The notes under the pieces: generated by a model
Database searches by the model: none
What the model saw: only the letters and a program-made list of their open reading frames with translations
What the model was told of the DNA's origin: nothing
Translations under genes and position numbers: made by a program
In this document: positions 9,561 through 18,686 of the stretch, piece by piece
How the letters are laid out: every line of letters starts with the position of its first letter
Position numbering within the stretch: the first letter of the stretch is position 1
DNA from: Pseudomonas cichorii
GTDB lineage: Bacteria; Pseudomonadota; Gammaproteobacteria; Pseudomonadales; Pseudomonadaceae
NCBI RefSeq assembly: GCF_015471405.1
Contig: NZ_BLVZ01000004.1
Span: 389,726-453,725 of the forward strand
Direction of reading: 5' to 3'
DNA: 64,000 nt

Positions 9561-9610
9561 CCAAAAAGAACAGCCCGGCTATCCTGTCAGGTGTTTGTTC
9601 ATGGTGCTGA

Positions 9611-9632
9611 ACCCCGGAACACATGCCGGGGT
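9611..9632. repeat. GC-rich inverted repeat
   Basis: The arms accccgg and ccggggt enclose an 8-base loop between the DUF454 gene and the DUF5064 gene. There is no T-tract, so it is not a classical terminator. Confidence 0.4.
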
Positions 9633-9670
9633 CTACCCGTACACTTTCAATTTCTGACGGAGCGACCTCA

Positions 9671-10027
9671 ATGTTTGAGCCAGGTCATCTGCACATCACC
9701 CACGCGGCCCTGCAACGCTCAGGGTTCAGCTACGACATTCATGTCCATTACGAAGTGCGCGAAGATCCCGAGGAAGGAACCTGCATGCACTTCACCATGC
9801 AAGGCGAGATCAACGGCAAGGCCTTCTCTGAAGAGTTTCAGTTACCAAGGGATCTGGCCTTCAATTTCGCCCATGACGCAGGGCGCATCGGCATGAAACA
9901 CGGCCTGCCCAACCTCGCCGCAATGCCCATCGACCTGCACAAGGACTACGACAGGATGTTCAAGGACGTGCGCGAAAAGCTGAATGCCAAACCGGGTGAG
10001 CCTGTGAAGCCTGAGCATCTGGAATAA
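9671..10027 (+). CDS. DUF5064-family hypothetical protein
   Basis: A soluble 118-residue protein of unknown function that matches the Pseudomonas DUF5064 pattern. It begins MFEPGHLHITHAAL and contains IHVHYEVREDPEEG, FSEEFQLPRDLAFNFAHDA and a charged C-terminus. No signal peptide or membrane segment is seen. The ATG at 9671 is preferred over an open frame back to 9623 because homologues begin with MFEPGHL and a gga-rich ribosome site precedes it. It stands alone between the haem locus and gcsR on the same strand. Confidence 0.75.
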   Translation: MFEPGHLHITHAALQRSGFSYDIHVHYEVREDPEEGTCMHFTMQGEINGKAFSEEFQLPRDLAFNFAHDAGRIGMKHGLPNLAAMPIDLHKDYDRMFKDVREKLNAKPGEPVKPEHLE

Positions 10028-10033
10028 CGATTT

Positions 10034-10058
10034 TGTGGGAGGGGCCTTGGCCGCGACG
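10034..10058. repeat. REP-like half element
   Basis: The sequence tgtgggaggggccttggccg and the following cgac resemble one arm of the common Pseudomonas REP (gtgggagcgggcttgcccgcga). Only one arm is present. Confidence 0.4.
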
Positions 10059-10124
10059 GCGTATCAACAAACACCCCGGCAAGGCATACTGGCCACCCTC
10101 GCAGCCCAGAACCCATAACGCCTC

Positions 10125-11627
10125 ATGCGCATCCATGTCTGCTTCATCGACCGCGTCGGTATCACCCAGGAAGTGCTGGCCATTCTGGGTGGACGCAATC
10201 TGAATCTCGATGCTGTTGAGATGGTGCCGCCCAACGTTTACATCGATGCGCCGACCCTGAGCCCTCAGATGCTCGAAGAGCTCAAGGATGCGTTGTTCCG
10301 GGTACGCGGTGTCGAAGCGATTACCGTCGTGGATATCCTTCCCGGCCAGCGTCGCCACCTGCAACTCGATGCCCTGCTCGCCGCCATGACCGACCCGGTG
10401 CTGGCACTCGACAGTGCCGGGCACGTGCTGCTGGCCAACCCGGCGCTGATCGCGCTGATTGGCCGTGAACCTGAAGGCGAGCCCATAGGCGAACTGTTCG
10501 CCGACCCAAGCCTGCAAGCCACGCTGCTGGAAAACGGTTTTCGCCTGCCCATGCGCGAGGTCACGCTCAATGGCGAAGCCTTGCTGCTGGACGCAACGCC
10601 CATTACCGAAGCAGGTGCCTTGCTGACGCTGTACCTGCCCAGCCGGATCGGTGAGCGCCTGTCGGCATTGCATCATGACCATGCAGAAGGCTTCGATGCC
10701 CTGCTGGGAGAATCCCCCGCCATCCGCATCCTCAAGGCCCGCGCCCAGCGAGTCGCCGCGCTGGATGCGCCCTTGTTGATTCAGGGCGAAACCGGCACCG
10801 GCAAGGAGCTGGTCGCCCGAGCCTGTCACGCCAGCAGCGCTCGCCATGGTGAGCCCTTCCTGGCACTCAACTGCGCGGCGCTCCCGGAAAACCTGGCTGA
10901 AAGCGAGCTGTTCGGCTATGCACCCGGCGCGTTCACCGGAGCCCAGCGCGGAGGCAAGCCGGGGCTGATGGAACTGGCCAACCAAGGCACCGTGTTTCTC
11001 GATGAAATAGGCGAAATGTCGCCTTACCTGCAAGCCAAGCTGCTGCGTTTTCTCAACGACGGCAGCTTCAGGCGAGTGGGCGGGGACCGGGAAGTCAGGG
11101 TCAATGTGCGCATCCTGAGCGCCACTCATCGCGATCTGGAAAAGATGGTCAGCGAAGGCACCTTTCGTGAAGACCTGTTCTATCGCCTGAACGTGCTGAA
11201 CCTGGAAGTCCCGCCACTGCGCGAGCGCGGGCAGGACATTCTGCTGCTGGCCCGCTATTTCATGGAACAGGCCTGCACCCAGATCCAGCGCCCGGTGTGT
11301 CGCCTGGCAACCGGTACTTACCCCGCCTTGCTGGGCAACCGCTGGCCGGGCAACGTGCGCCAGTTGCAGAACGTGATCTTCCGCGCCGCCGCCATCAGCG
11401 AAAGCACGCTGGTGGACATTGGCGACCTGGACATCGCAGGCACCGCCGTCGCCCGCCAGAACGATGGCGAAGTCGGCAGCCTTGAAAAGGCTGTCGAAGA
11501 TTTCGAGCGTGAGCTGCTGCAGAAGCTTTATGCCGATTACCCCTCGACCCGCCAACTGGCGGCACGGCTGCATACCTCGCATACCGCGATTGCCCATCGG
11601 TTGCGCAAGTACGGGATAGGGAAATAG
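10125..11627 (+). CDS. gcsR: Sigma-54-dependent, TyrR-like activator of glycine cleavage (GcsR)
   Basis: An enhancer-binding protein of 500 residues expected to sense glycine and activate the adjacent gcv genes. An N-terminal ACT domain spans about residues 1-75, and a PAS-like domain about 80-180. The AAA+ domain (about 210-430) has Walker A GETGTGKE, the sigma-54 contact loop GAFTGA and Walker B TVFLDEIGEMS. A TyrR-type helix-turn-helix lies at the C-terminus (STRQLAARLHTSHTAIAHRL). It lies directly upstream of gcvH, on the same strand, with TyrR-like boxes and a -24/-12 promoter in between. This is the arrangement known for P. aeruginosa GcsR. Confidence 0.92.
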   Translation: MRIHVCFIDRVGITQEVLAILGGRNLNLDAVEMVPPNVYIDAPTLSPQMLEELKDALFRVRGVEAITVVDILPGQRRHLQLDALLAAMTDPVLALDSAGHVLLANPALIALIGREPEGEPIGELFADPSLQATLLENGFRLPMREVTLNGEALLLDATPITEAGALLTLYLPSRIGERLSALHHDHAEGFDALLGESPAIRILKARAQRVAALDAPLLIQGETGTGKELVARACHASSARHGEPFLALNCAALPENLAESELFGYAPGAFTGAQRGGKPGLMELANQGTVFLDEIGEMSPYLQAKLLRFLNDGSFRRVGGDREVRVNVRILSATHRDLEKMVSEGTFREDLFYRLNVLNLEVPPLRERGQDILLLARYFMEQACTQIQRPVCRLATGTYPALLGNRWPGNVRQLQNVIFRAAAISESTLVDIGDLDIAGTAVARQNDGEVGSLEKAVEDFERELLQKLYADYPSTRQLAARLHTSHTAIAHRLRKYGIGK

Positions 11628-11640
11628 TGGCCGACCTTTT

Positions 11641-11660
11641 CACGAATGAATTCGCGAAGA
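11641..11660. repeat. REP-like element, partial
   Basis: The sequence gaatgaattcgcgaaga is the reverse complement of the tcttcgcgaattcattc arm seen at five other intergenic sites in the window. Only one arm is present here, right after gcsR. Confidence 0.5.
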
Positions 11661-11662
11661 AA

Positions 11663-11780
11663 CGTAACAAAATCATTCCACTGTAACGAATTCGATCCAG
11701 ACCTCCCCGATCCCCAGCCAGCAAGGCTTTGATCCCACGGGAATTTTGCAGCCCTCCATCGCTGTATCGATTTCGCTACA
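11663..11780. promoter_or_regulatory. Three TyrR-like 18-bp boxes, probable GcsR sites
   Basis: Box 1 at 11663-11680 reads cgtaaca-N4-cattcca. Box 2 at 11682-11699 reads tgtaacg-N4-cgatcca. Box 3 at 11763-11780 reads tgtatcg-N4-cgctaca. They fit TGTA-N10-TACA, as in TyrR boxes, and resemble the TGTAACG-N4-CGTTCCG sites described for P. aeruginosa GcsR. Boxes 1 and 2 are tandem with a 19-base period; box 3 is 63 bases further on. All lie upstream of the sigma-54 promoter, as enhancers should. Confidence 0.6.
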
Positions 11781-11843
11781 GCCTTCTAGATTCCTCGCCC
11801 TCAAAAACATCTCAACCTATTGATTTAAAACAATAAATTTATA

Positions 11844-11860
11844 TTGGCCGCAAAATTGCT
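11844..11860 (+). promoter_or_regulatory. Sigma-54 (-24/-12) promoter of the gcv operon
   Basis: The sequence ttggccgcaaaattgct fits TGGC-N7-TTGC, with the GG at 11846 and the GC at 11858 separated by the required 12 bases. It is 57 bases upstream of gcvH and pairs with the sigma-54 activator encoded just upstream. Confidence 0.8.
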
Positions 11861-11916
11861 ACTGAGCTTTTCATTATGCCGGCATCAGCCGCGGCCTTTA
11901 CCCTTGAGGAGTTGTT

Positions 11917-12300
11917 ATGAGCGAGTTGCGATTCACCGTTGAACACGAATGGCTGCGGGCCGAAGCCGATGGCAGTGTCACGGTAGGCATCACGCCTTAT
12001 GCACAGGAATCGCTCGGCGATGTGGTCTTTGTGCAGCTCCCGGAATTACAGGCCTACACTCAACACGCCGAAGTCTCGGTCGTGGAATCGGTAAAAGCTG
12101 CCAGCAGCATCAACATGCCGCTGGACGGTGAGGTGGTCGAAGTCAATTCCGCCCTCGACGCCACCCCTGAACTGGTCAATGAAGACGCGCTCGGCGCCGG
12201 CTGGTTCTTTCGCTTCATCCCGCAAGACGTCAATGCCATTCACGGCCTGTTGGATCAGGACGCCTACGACCGACTGATCAAAGCCAACGCTGAAGCCTGA
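11917..12300 (+). CDS. gcvH: Glycine cleavage system H protein
   Basis: The lipoyl carrier of the glycine cleavage complex, 127 residues, cytoplasmic. It shuttles the aminomethyl group from GcvP to GcvT. The lipoylated lysine is K60 in the motif [10 protein letters not shown]. The start [14 protein letters not shown] is typical and follows gaggag at about 7 bases. It is the first gene of gcvH-gcvP-gcvT and is separated from gcvP by 10 bases. Confidence 0.97.
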   Translation: MSELRFTVEHEWLRAEADGSVTVGITPYAQESLGDVVFVQLPELQAYTQHAEVSVVESVKAASSINMPLDGEVVEVNSALDATPELVNEDALGAGWFFRFIPQDVNAIHGLLDQDAYDRLIKANAEA

Positions 12301-12310
12301 GGAGCGAGAC

Positions 12311-15175
12311 ATGACTGACTCTATCGAACTGAGCACCGCCAACGAATTCATTGCCCGCCACATCGGCCCGCGCGCCAGCGACGAGCAAGCCATGCTGCAA
12401 ACCCTGGGCTTCGACTCCATCGAAGCGCTGAGCGAAAGCGTGATCCCGCAGAGCATCAAGGGCACCAGCGTGCTGAACCTGCCGGCCGGCCAGAGCGAAG
12501 CCGATGCCCTGGCTTCGATCAAGGCCATCGCCAGCAAGAACCAGTTGTTCAAGACCTACATCGGCCAGGGTTACTACAACACTCACACACCGGCTCCGAT
12601 CCTGCGCAACCTGCTGGAAAACCCGGCCTGGTACACCGCCTACACGCCTTACCAGCCAGAGATTTCCCAGGGCCGCCTGGAATCGCTGCTCAACTTCCAG
12701 ACCCTGATCAGCGACCTCACCGGCCTGCCCATCGCCAACGCCTCGCTGCTGGATGAAGCCACCGCCGCCGCGGAGGCCATGACCTTCTGCAAGCGCCTGA
12801 GCAAGAACAAAAGCAGCCAGCACTTCTTCGCCTCGGCCCACTGCCATCCACAAACCCTGGACGTGCTGCGCACCCGCGCCGAGCCATTGGGTATCACCGT
12901 TGTAGTGGCCGATGAAGCGGAACTGGGCGATGTCAGCGACTACTTCGGTGCGCTGCTGCAATACCCGGCCAGCAATGGCGATGTATTCGACTATCGCGAA
13001 CTGATCGAACGCTTCCACAGCGCCAACGCGCTGGTGGCGGTTGCCGCCGATCTGCTGGCCCTGACACTGCTGACTCCGCCGGGTGAATTCGGTGCCGACG
13101 TGGCCATCGGCAGCGCCCAGCGTTTCGGCGTGCCGCTGGGCTTCGGTGGCCCGCATGCGGCCTACTTCTCCACCCGCGATGCATTCAAGCGCGACATGCC
13201 CGGCCGTCTGGTCGGTGTATCGGTGGACCGCCACGGTAAACAGGCACTGCGTCTGGCCATGCAGACCCGCGAGCAACATATCCGTCGCGAGAAAGCAACC
13301 AGCAACATCTGCACCGCGCAAGTGCTGCTGGCCAACATCGCCAGCATGTATGCCGTCTACCACGGGCCTGCTGGCCTGACGCAAATCGCCAATCGCGTGC
13401 TTCGCATGACGGCGATCTTCGCTGAAGGCTTGAACCAGCTAGGCCTGAAGGTCGAGCAGGAGTTCTTCTTCGACAGCCTGACAATCAATACCGGCGCCAA
13501 AACCGCCTCGCTGCACAGCAAGGCCCGCGCGCAACATATCAACCTGCGGGAAATCAACGCCGAATACCTGGGCCTGTCTTTCGACGAAACCACTTCGCAG
13601 TCGGCCATCGAAACCCTGTGGACGATCTTTGCCGCCGATGGCCAGAGCCTGCCGGACTTCGCCACCCTGGCCAGCAGCGCCAAGTCGTATCTGCCCAAGG
13701 CCCTGCGTCGTCAATCGGCAATCCTCAGCCATCCGGTCTTCAACCGCTATCACTCCGAAACCGAGCTGATGCGCTACCTGCGCAAGCTGGCAGACAAGGA
13801 CCTGGCTCTGGACCGCACCATGATCCCGCTGGGCTCCTGCACCATGAAGCTCAACGCCGCCAGCGAAATGATCCCGGTCACCTGGGCCGAGTTCGGCAAC
13901 CTGCACCCGTTCGCGCCTGCCGAGCAAAGCGCCGGTTACCAGCAACTGACCAGCGAACTGGAAACGATGCTCTGCGCCGCCACCGGTTACGACGCCATTT
14001 CCCTGCAACCCAACGCCGGTTCACAAGGCGAATACGCTGGCCTGCTGGCGATCCGCGCCTATCACCAGAGCCGTGGCGATGAAGCCCGCGATATCTGCCT
14101 GATCCCATCGTCCGCCCACGGCACCAACCCGGCCACCGCCCATATGGCTGGCATGCGCGTGGTGGTGACGGCCTGTGATGCACGCGGCAACGTCGATATC
14201 GAAGACCTGCGCGCCAAGGCCATCGAACACCGCGACCAACTGGCTGCACTGATGATCACCTACCCGTCGACCCATGGCGTGTTCGAGGAAGGCATCCGTG
14301 AAATCTGCGGCATCATCCATGACAACGGCGGCCAGGTTTACATCGACGGCGCCAACATGAACGCCATGGTCGGCCTCTGCGCACCGGGCAAGTTCGGCGG
14401 CGACGTTTCGCACCTGAACCTGCACAAGACCTTCTGCATCCCCCACGGCGGTGGCGGCCCGGGTGTCGGCCCGATCGGCGTGAAATCGCACCTGACACCG
14501 TTCCTGCCCGGCCACGGCCATATGGAGCGCAAGGAAGGCGCAGTCTGCGCAGCTCCGTTCGGCAGCGCGAGCATTCTGCCAATCACCTGGATGTACATTC
14601 GCATGATGGGCGGCGAAGGCCTCAAACGCGCTTCGCAACTGGCGATTCTCAATGCCAACTACATTTCCCGTCGCCTGGAAGACCATTACCCGGTGCTCTA
14701 TACCGGCAGCAACGGTCTGGTGGCACACGAATGCATTCTGGACCTGCGCCCGCTCAAGGAAACCAGTGGCATCAGCGTCGATGACGTCGCCAAGCGCCTG
14801 ATCGACTTCGGCTTCCACGCACCGACCATGTCGTTCCCGGTGGCCGGTACCTTGATGATCGAGCCGACCGAAAGTGAATCCAAGGAAGAACTGGACCGTT
14901 TCTGCGAGGCCATGATCAAGATCCGCGAAGAAATCCACGCGGTCGAGAACGGCACTCTGGACAAGGATGACAACCCGCTGAAAAACGCTCCGCACACAGC
15001 CGCCGAAATCGTCGGTCAATGGAGCCATCCATACAGCCGCGAACAGGCCGTGTATCCGGTCGAGTCGCTGATCGAAGGCAAATACTGGCCCCCTGTCGGT
15101 CGTGTCGACAACGTGTTCGGCGACCGCAATCTGGTCTGCGCCTGCCCGTCCATCGAAAGCTACCAAGAGGCGTGA
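12311..15175 (+). CDS. gcvP: Glycine dehydrogenase (decarboxylating), P protein
   Basis: Decarboxylates glycine and loads the remaining aminomethyl group onto lipoylated GcvH. At 954 residues it is the full-length fused form. The pyridoxal-phosphate lysine is K706 in [18 protein letters not shown], and the glycine-rich loop that follows is intact. The ATG at 12311 follows gaggagcgag at 6 bases and lies 10 bases after gcvH. The N-terminal half is the non-catalytic duplicate usual for bacterial single-chain enzymes. Confidence 0.97.
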   Translation: MTDSIELSTANEFIARHIGPRASDEQAMLQTLGFDSIEALSESVIPQSIKGTSVLNLPAGQSEADALASIKAIASKNQLFKTYIGQGYYNTHTPAPILRNLLENPAWYTAYTPYQPEISQGRLESLLNFQTLISDLTGLPIANASLLDEATAAAEAMTFCKRLSKNKSSQHFFASAHCHPQTLDVLRTRAEPLGITVVVADEAELGDVSDYFGALLQYPASNGDVFDYRELIERFHSANALVAVAADLLALTLLTPPGEFGADVAIGSAQRFGVPLGFGGPHAAYFSTRDAFKRDMPGRLVGVSVDRHGKQALRLAMQTREQHIRREKATSNICTAQVLLANIASMYAVYHGPAGLTQIANRVLRMTAIFAEGLNQLGLKVEQEFFFDSLTINTGAKTASLHSKARAQHINLREINAEYLGLSFDETTSQSAIETLWTIFAADGQSLPDFATLASSAKSYLPKALRRQSAILSHPVFNRYHSETELMRYLRKLADKDLALDRTMIPLGSCTMKLNAASEMIPVTWAEFGNLHPFAPAEQSAGYQQLTSELETMLCAATGYDAISLQPNAGSQGEYAGLLAIRAYHQSRGDEARDICLIPSSAHGTNPATAHMAGMRVVVTACDARGNVDIEDLRAKAIEHRDQLAALMITYPSTHGVFEEGIREICGIIHDNGGQVYIDGANMNAMVGLCAPGKFGGDVSHLNLHKTFCIPHGGGGPGVGPIGVKSHLTPFLPGHGHMERKEGAVCAAPFGSASILPITWMYIRMMGGEGLKRASQLAILNANYISRRLEDHYPVLYTGSNGLVAHECILDLRPLKETSGISVDDVAKRLIDFGFHAPTMSFPVAGTLMIEPTESESKEELDRFCEAMIKIREEIHAVENGTLDKDDNPLKNAPHTAAEIVGQWSHPYSREQAVYPVESLIEGKYWPPVGRVDNVFGDRNLVCACPSIESYQEA

Positions 15176-15183
15176 TCGCCCAG

Positions 15184-15231
15184 CCTTCGCGAAGAACGCT
15201 CCTCCTGCAGGAGCGAATTCATTCGCGAAGG
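15184..15231. repeat. REP-like inverted repeat between gcvP and gcvT
   Basis: The outer arms cttcgcgaag recur at both ends. A core hairpin lies at 15197-15215 (cgctcct and aggagcg around cctgc) and is followed by gcgaattcattcgcgaag. The same element recurs near 28794 and 57789. It lies inside the gcv operon and could modulate gcvT expression. Confidence 0.65.
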
Positions 15232-15256
15232 CCTTCTCTTGTATATGGAACCCATC

Positions 15257-16384
15257 ATGCCCACAGAACAATTGCTGACCACCCCGCTACACGCCCTGCA
15301 CCGTGAACTCGGCGCCAAAATGGTGCCCTTCGCCGGTTACGACATGCCCGTGCAATACCCGGCCGGCGTGATGAAAGAGCACCTGCACACCCGTGAAAAA
15401 GCCGGCCTGTTCGATGTGTCGCACATGGGCCAGATTCTCCTGACCGGTGCCGGTGCCGCACAGGCGCTGGAAACCCTGGTCCCGGTGGATATCATCGACC
15501 TGCCGGTCGGCATGCAGCGTTATGCGATGTTCACCAACGAGAACGGCGGCATTCTCGATGACCTGATGGTCGCCAACCTGGGCAACGATCAATTGATGCT
15601 GGTGGTCAATGCCGCCTGCAAGAACGAAGACCTGGCACACCTGCGCAAACACCTGGCGTCTCAATGCACCATAGAGCCACTGTTTGAAGAGCGCGCCCTG
15701 CTCGCCCTTCAAGGCCCGCAGGCTGCCACAGTGCTCGCACGCCTGGCACCGCAAGTGGCAGACATGACCTTCATGCAGTTCGCCAGCATCACGTTGCTGG
15801 GCGTTGGCTGCTATGTCAGCCGTTCTGGCTACACCGGCGAAGACGGCTATGAAATCTCGGTTCCGGTCGCTCAGGCCGAAGCCCTGGCGCGTCGTCTGCT
15901 GGAGGAGCCGGAAGTGGCTCCGATCGGTCTGGGTGCCCGAGACTCACTGCGCCTGGAAGCCGGTCTTTGCCTGTACGGCCACGACATGAACACCGAGACA
16001 TCCCCTGTCGAAGCCAGCCTGTTGTGGGCGATATCCAAGGCAAGGCGCGCCGATGGCGTTCGGGCTGGCGGATTCCCCGGAGCAGAAAAAATATTTGCCC
16101 AGCAACAGGCCGCAGTGGATAAAAAACGTGTCGGTCTGTTGCCACAGGAACGTACGCCGGTGCGTGAAGGCTCACAAATCGTCGATGCAGAAGGCCAGAC
16201 AATCGGCAGCGTTTGCAGTGGCGGTTTTGGCCCAAGCCTGGGCAGTCCTCTGGCGATGGGTTATCTGGACAGCCGCTTCACTGCGCTGGATACGCCAGTC
16301 TGGGCTGTCGTGCGCGGCAAGAAGGTTGCGATGCTGGTGAGTAAAATGCCTTTTGTTGCACAGCGTTACTTCCGCGGCAAATAA
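15257..16384 (+). CDS. gcvT: Glycine cleavage system aminomethyltransferase, T protein
   Basis: Transfers the methylene group from aminomethyl-GcvH to tetrahydrofolate and releases ammonia. Family stretches include LHALHRELGAKMVPFAGYDMP, REKAGLFDVSHMGQ, the SGYTGEDGYEIS folate site and GLGARDSLRLEAGLCLYGHD. The ATG at 15257 (MPTEQL) follows a ggaa site at 6 bases; two further in-frame starts upstream (15239, 15245) lack family similarity. This gives 375 residues. In P. aeruginosa glyA and sdaA lie between gcvP and gcvT; here only a REP-like repeat separates them. Confidence 0.95.
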   Translation: MPTEQLLTTPLHALHRELGAKMVPFAGYDMPVQYPAGVMKEHLHTREKAGLFDVSHMGQILLTGAGAAQALETLVPVDIIDLPVGMQRYAMFTNENGGILDDLMVANLGNDQLMLVVNAACKNEDLAHLRKHLASQCTIEPLFEERALLALQGPQAATVLARLAPQVADMTFMQFASITLLGVGCYVSRSGYTGEDGYEISVPVAQAEALARRLLEEPEVAPIGLGARDSLRLEAGLCLYGHDMNTETSPVEASLLWAISKARRADGVRAGGFPGAEKIFAQQQAAVDKKRVGLLPQERTPVREGSQIVDAEGQTIGSVCSGGFGPSLGSPLAMGYLDSRFTALDTPVWAVVRGKKVAMLVSKMPFVAQRYFRGK

Positions 16385-16775
16385 CAGCGTCAAAAAAACA
16401 GCAATTATTCATGGCGTAATAACCCTGCTGCATGACTCTTTAACAAGAGGCGCGCAACAGGGTTTCTGCCATTGAAAAAATGCCCCGCCAACGGGCACGA
16501 CGAGCCAAAAACGGGCAGTTTTTCAGCCTGGGTGAAAGATCGCTGCACATCAGTTGCAGCCAAGGAAACAAGGGACAAAGCGGGGCTTGTTTTTGTAACG
16601 AGAGTTGGCGTAGAGTTTCCTGACTGTGTTTGCATAGGTCGCTGAATCTGGACCTGGGCAGTAGCTCAAAGCGTTGCTACATCCCGTTCTACGTTTCTTA
16701 CTTCTTGCAACCAGCCCCAGTACTCTTTCGTGTGAAAGAGGCTGTCATCAATTCAAGCGTCAAGGAAATAAGAAA
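16385..16775 (+). promoter_or_regulatory. Upstream region and likely long leader of the cold shock gene
   Basis: This 391-base stretch has no convincing gene. A possible promoter is TTGTTT (16587-16592), an 18-base spacer and TAGAGT (16611-16616). Starting there, the cold shock mRNA would have a leader of about 150 nt, as is usual for csp genes, whose leaders act as temperature-responsive structures. A ribosome site caaggaa precedes the start. A small minus-strand frame at 16405-16635 shows no family features. Confidence 0.4.
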
Positions 16776-16988
16776 ATGTCCCAACGTCAGAGCGGCACCG
16801 TCAAGTGGTTCAACGACGAAAAAGGTTTTGGTTTTATCACTCCAGAAAGCGGTCCGGATCTGTTCGTACATTTCCGCGCAATTCAAGGTAACGGCTTCAA
16901 GAGCCTGAAAGAAGGCCAGAAGGTAACCTTCATTGCAGTGCAGGGCCAAAAAGGCATGCAGGCTGATGAAGTGCAGGCAGAAGCTTAA
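16776..16988 (+). CDS. CspA-family cold shock protein
   Basis: A 70-residue single-stranded nucleic-acid-binding protein, a single cold shock domain. RNP1 is KGFGFITP and RNP2 is DLFVHF. The start [20 protein letters not shown] is characteristic of Pseudomonas Csp/Cap proteins. The frame is open further upstream to 16674, but only the ATG at 16776 gives the family start. It probably acts as an RNA chaperone; whether it is cold-induced cannot be read from the sequence. Confidence 0.95.
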
Positions 16989-17001
16989 TAGCTGAAACCC
17001 G

Positions 17002-17037
17002 AAAAGCCCCTGATTATTGATCTCAGGGGCTTTTTTA
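17002..17037 (+). terminator. Rho-independent terminator after the csp gene
   Basis: The arms aaaagcccctga and tcaggggctttttt form a strong hairpin ending in six T, 13 bases after the stop codon. Confidence 0.9.
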
Positions 17038-17087
17038 TCAGCGCGATTTCGTAAGATGCGGTCTTTACCGTGATCGAGAACTTCGCG

Positions 17088-17573
17088 ATGCCCAAACACC
17101 TGCTTCGACCGCAAGGCGATTTCGCGCCCGCCAGCCTCGCTCGACGCCTGGCCGCCATCTGTTACGACGCCCTCCTCTGCTTCGCCCTACAACTGGTTAC
17201 CGCATTCATCTACAAGCTGGTGCTGATGGCTTTCATCGGTGAAGCCAGACTGCGCGCCCTGACCGAATCCGGTTCACTGGATGGCGACCCCTTGCTCTCC
17301 TCCATTCTCCTGCTTGCCACCTTCGGCTTCTTCGCCAAATTCTGGACCCATGGCGGCCAGACACTGGGCATGCAGGTATGGGGCATTCGCGTACAGAACG
17401 CCGACGGCACCGCCATCAGCCTGATGCAGGCACTGCTGCGCTTTATCGTCTCTATCGCTTCATGGCTGTGCGTAGGGCTGGGCTTTATCTGGAGCCTGTT
17501 CGACAAGCAACAGCGTACCTGGCACGACATGTATTCCAACACCCGATTGGTGCGGGTGCCCAAACAGAAGTAA
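17088..17573 (+). CDS. RDD-family membrane protein
   Basis: An inner-membrane protein of 161 residues. The RDD signature is seen as LARRLAAICYDALL near the N-terminus and as TLGMQVWGIRVQ and WHDMYSNTRLV later. There are three to four hydrophobic segments. RDD proteins are small membrane proteins of mostly unknown role, some linked to ion transport. The ATG at 17088 (MPKHLLRPQGDF) is chosen over the upstream GTG at 17070 by similarity of the start to relatives. It converges with lptG across a shared terminator. Confidence 0.8.
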   Translation: MPKHLLRPQGDFAPASLARRLAAICYDALLCFALQLVTAFIYKLVLMAFIGEARLRALTESGSLDGDPLLSSILLLATFGFFAKFWTHGGQTLGMQVWGIRVQNADGTAISLMQALLRFIVSIASWLCVGLGFIWSLFDKQQRTWHDMYSNTRLVRVPKQK

Positions 17574-17581
17574 GCGTCCAT

Positions 17582-17609
17582 GAAAAAGCCGACTCACGTC
17601 GGCTTTTTC
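17582..17609. terminator. Bidirectional terminator between the RDD gene and lptG
   Basis: The arms gaaaaagccgac and gtcggctttttc enclose a 4-base loop. It is T-rich on either strand, so it can serve both convergent genes. Confidence 0.88.
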
Positions 17610-17624
17610 GATTCAGGGAGTCGC

Positions 17625-18686
17625 TTATCCGGCGCGGCGCAACAACAGCACACCCGCAAGAGCACAAGCAGCTGCCGGCACCAGCACCGCGAACAGCGGC
17701 GAGAAACCGAACACCAGACTCGACGGGCCAAGCAGGTCCTGGATGATGCGGAAGGTAAAGCCGACCAGCACACCGGTGAACACACGCTGCCCCAGGGTCA
17801 CCGAACGCAGCGGACCGAAGATGAACGAGATCGCCATCAGCACCAGCGCCACAGTCACCAGCGGCTGCAGGACCTTGGTCCAGAAAGCCAGCCAGTAACG
17901 GCCATTGCTCAAGCCTTGCTCTGCCAGATAGTGCGCATAGCTCCAGAGCCCGGAAATCGACAGCGATTCGGGAGGCATGATGACCGTGCTCAACAGTTGC
18001 GGGCTGAGGGACACTTCCCAGCGCTCGACCGGGGTCTTGATGACTTCGGTGCTGCCATCACGGAAATACGTGGTAGAGACGTCTTTGAGCTCCCAGTAAT
18101 CCGTCATGTAGTTGGCTTGTCTGGCGAAGCTTGAGGTCAGCATATGGTGCTGCTCATCGAAGCGATAACGTGTCACGCCGTACATCAACCCGTTGGGCTG
18201 AACCGTGTTGATGTGGATGAACTCGTCACCCTGACGGTGCCACAAACCATGCTTGGCACTCTGCGAGTCGCCGCTGCCCTGAGCCAGCGAACGGGCGGCC
18301 TGCGCCTGGTTTTCCGCGTAGGGCGCAACATACTCGCCCACCAGAACACCCGCAGCCATCAGGAACAGCATGGGTTTCATGACCGCCCAGACGATGCGCG
18401 CAATGGACACACCGGCTGCGCGCATGATGGTCAGTTCACTGCTGCTGGCCAGCGTGCCCAGGCCGATCAGGCAACCGATCAGGGCCGCCATCGGCAGCAT
18501 GTCGTACACCCGCCGCGGAGCAGTCATGAGAACGAAACTGCCAGCGTCCATCAGGGTGTAGCTGTCGCTGATATCACCCATCTCGTCGATGAAGGCGAAC
18601 AGCGAAGCAAGGCCCAGAATGATCCCCAATACCGCCAGGATCGCCAGAAATACACTCTTGCCAATATATCGGTCGAGCTTAACCAC
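17625..18686 (-). CDS. lptG: LPS export ABC transporter permease LptG
   Basis: An inner-membrane subunit of the LptB2FG complex that pulls lipopolysaccharide from the inner membrane into the periplasmic LptA bridge. The 353-residue protein starts MVKLDRYIGKSVFLAILAVLG at a GTG. It has three N-terminal and three C-terminal membrane segments around a periplasmic beta-jellyroll (about residues 135-260). Its start overlaps the end of lptF by 8 bases, so the pair is translationally coupled. Confidence 0.95.
   Translation of the reverse strand: MVKLDRYIGKSVFLAILAVLGIILGLASLFAFIDEMGDISDSYTLMDAGSFVLMTAPRRVYDMLPMAALIGCLIGLGTLASSSELTIMRAAGVSIARIVWAVMKPMLFLMAAGVLVGEYVAPYAENQAQAARSLAQGSGDSQSAKHGLWHRQGDEFIHINTVQPNGLMYGVTRYRFDEQHHMLTSSFARQANYMTDYWELKDVSTTYFRDGSTEVIKTPVERWEVSLSPQLLSTVIMPPESLSISGLWSYAHYLAEQGLSNGRYWLAFWTKVLQPLVTVALVLMAISFIFGPLRSVTLGQRVFTGVLVGFTFRIIQDLLGPSSLVFGFSPLFAVLVPAAACALAGVLLLRRAG

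Noticed and set aside
14021..15271. Minus-strand open frame of 416 codons within gcvP
   Set aside because: Antisense shadow of the PLP domain of gcvP with no domain of its own.
16405..16635. Minus-strand 76-codon frame upstream of the csp gene
   Set aside because: No domain, and it overlaps the likely csp promoter; composition does not look coding.
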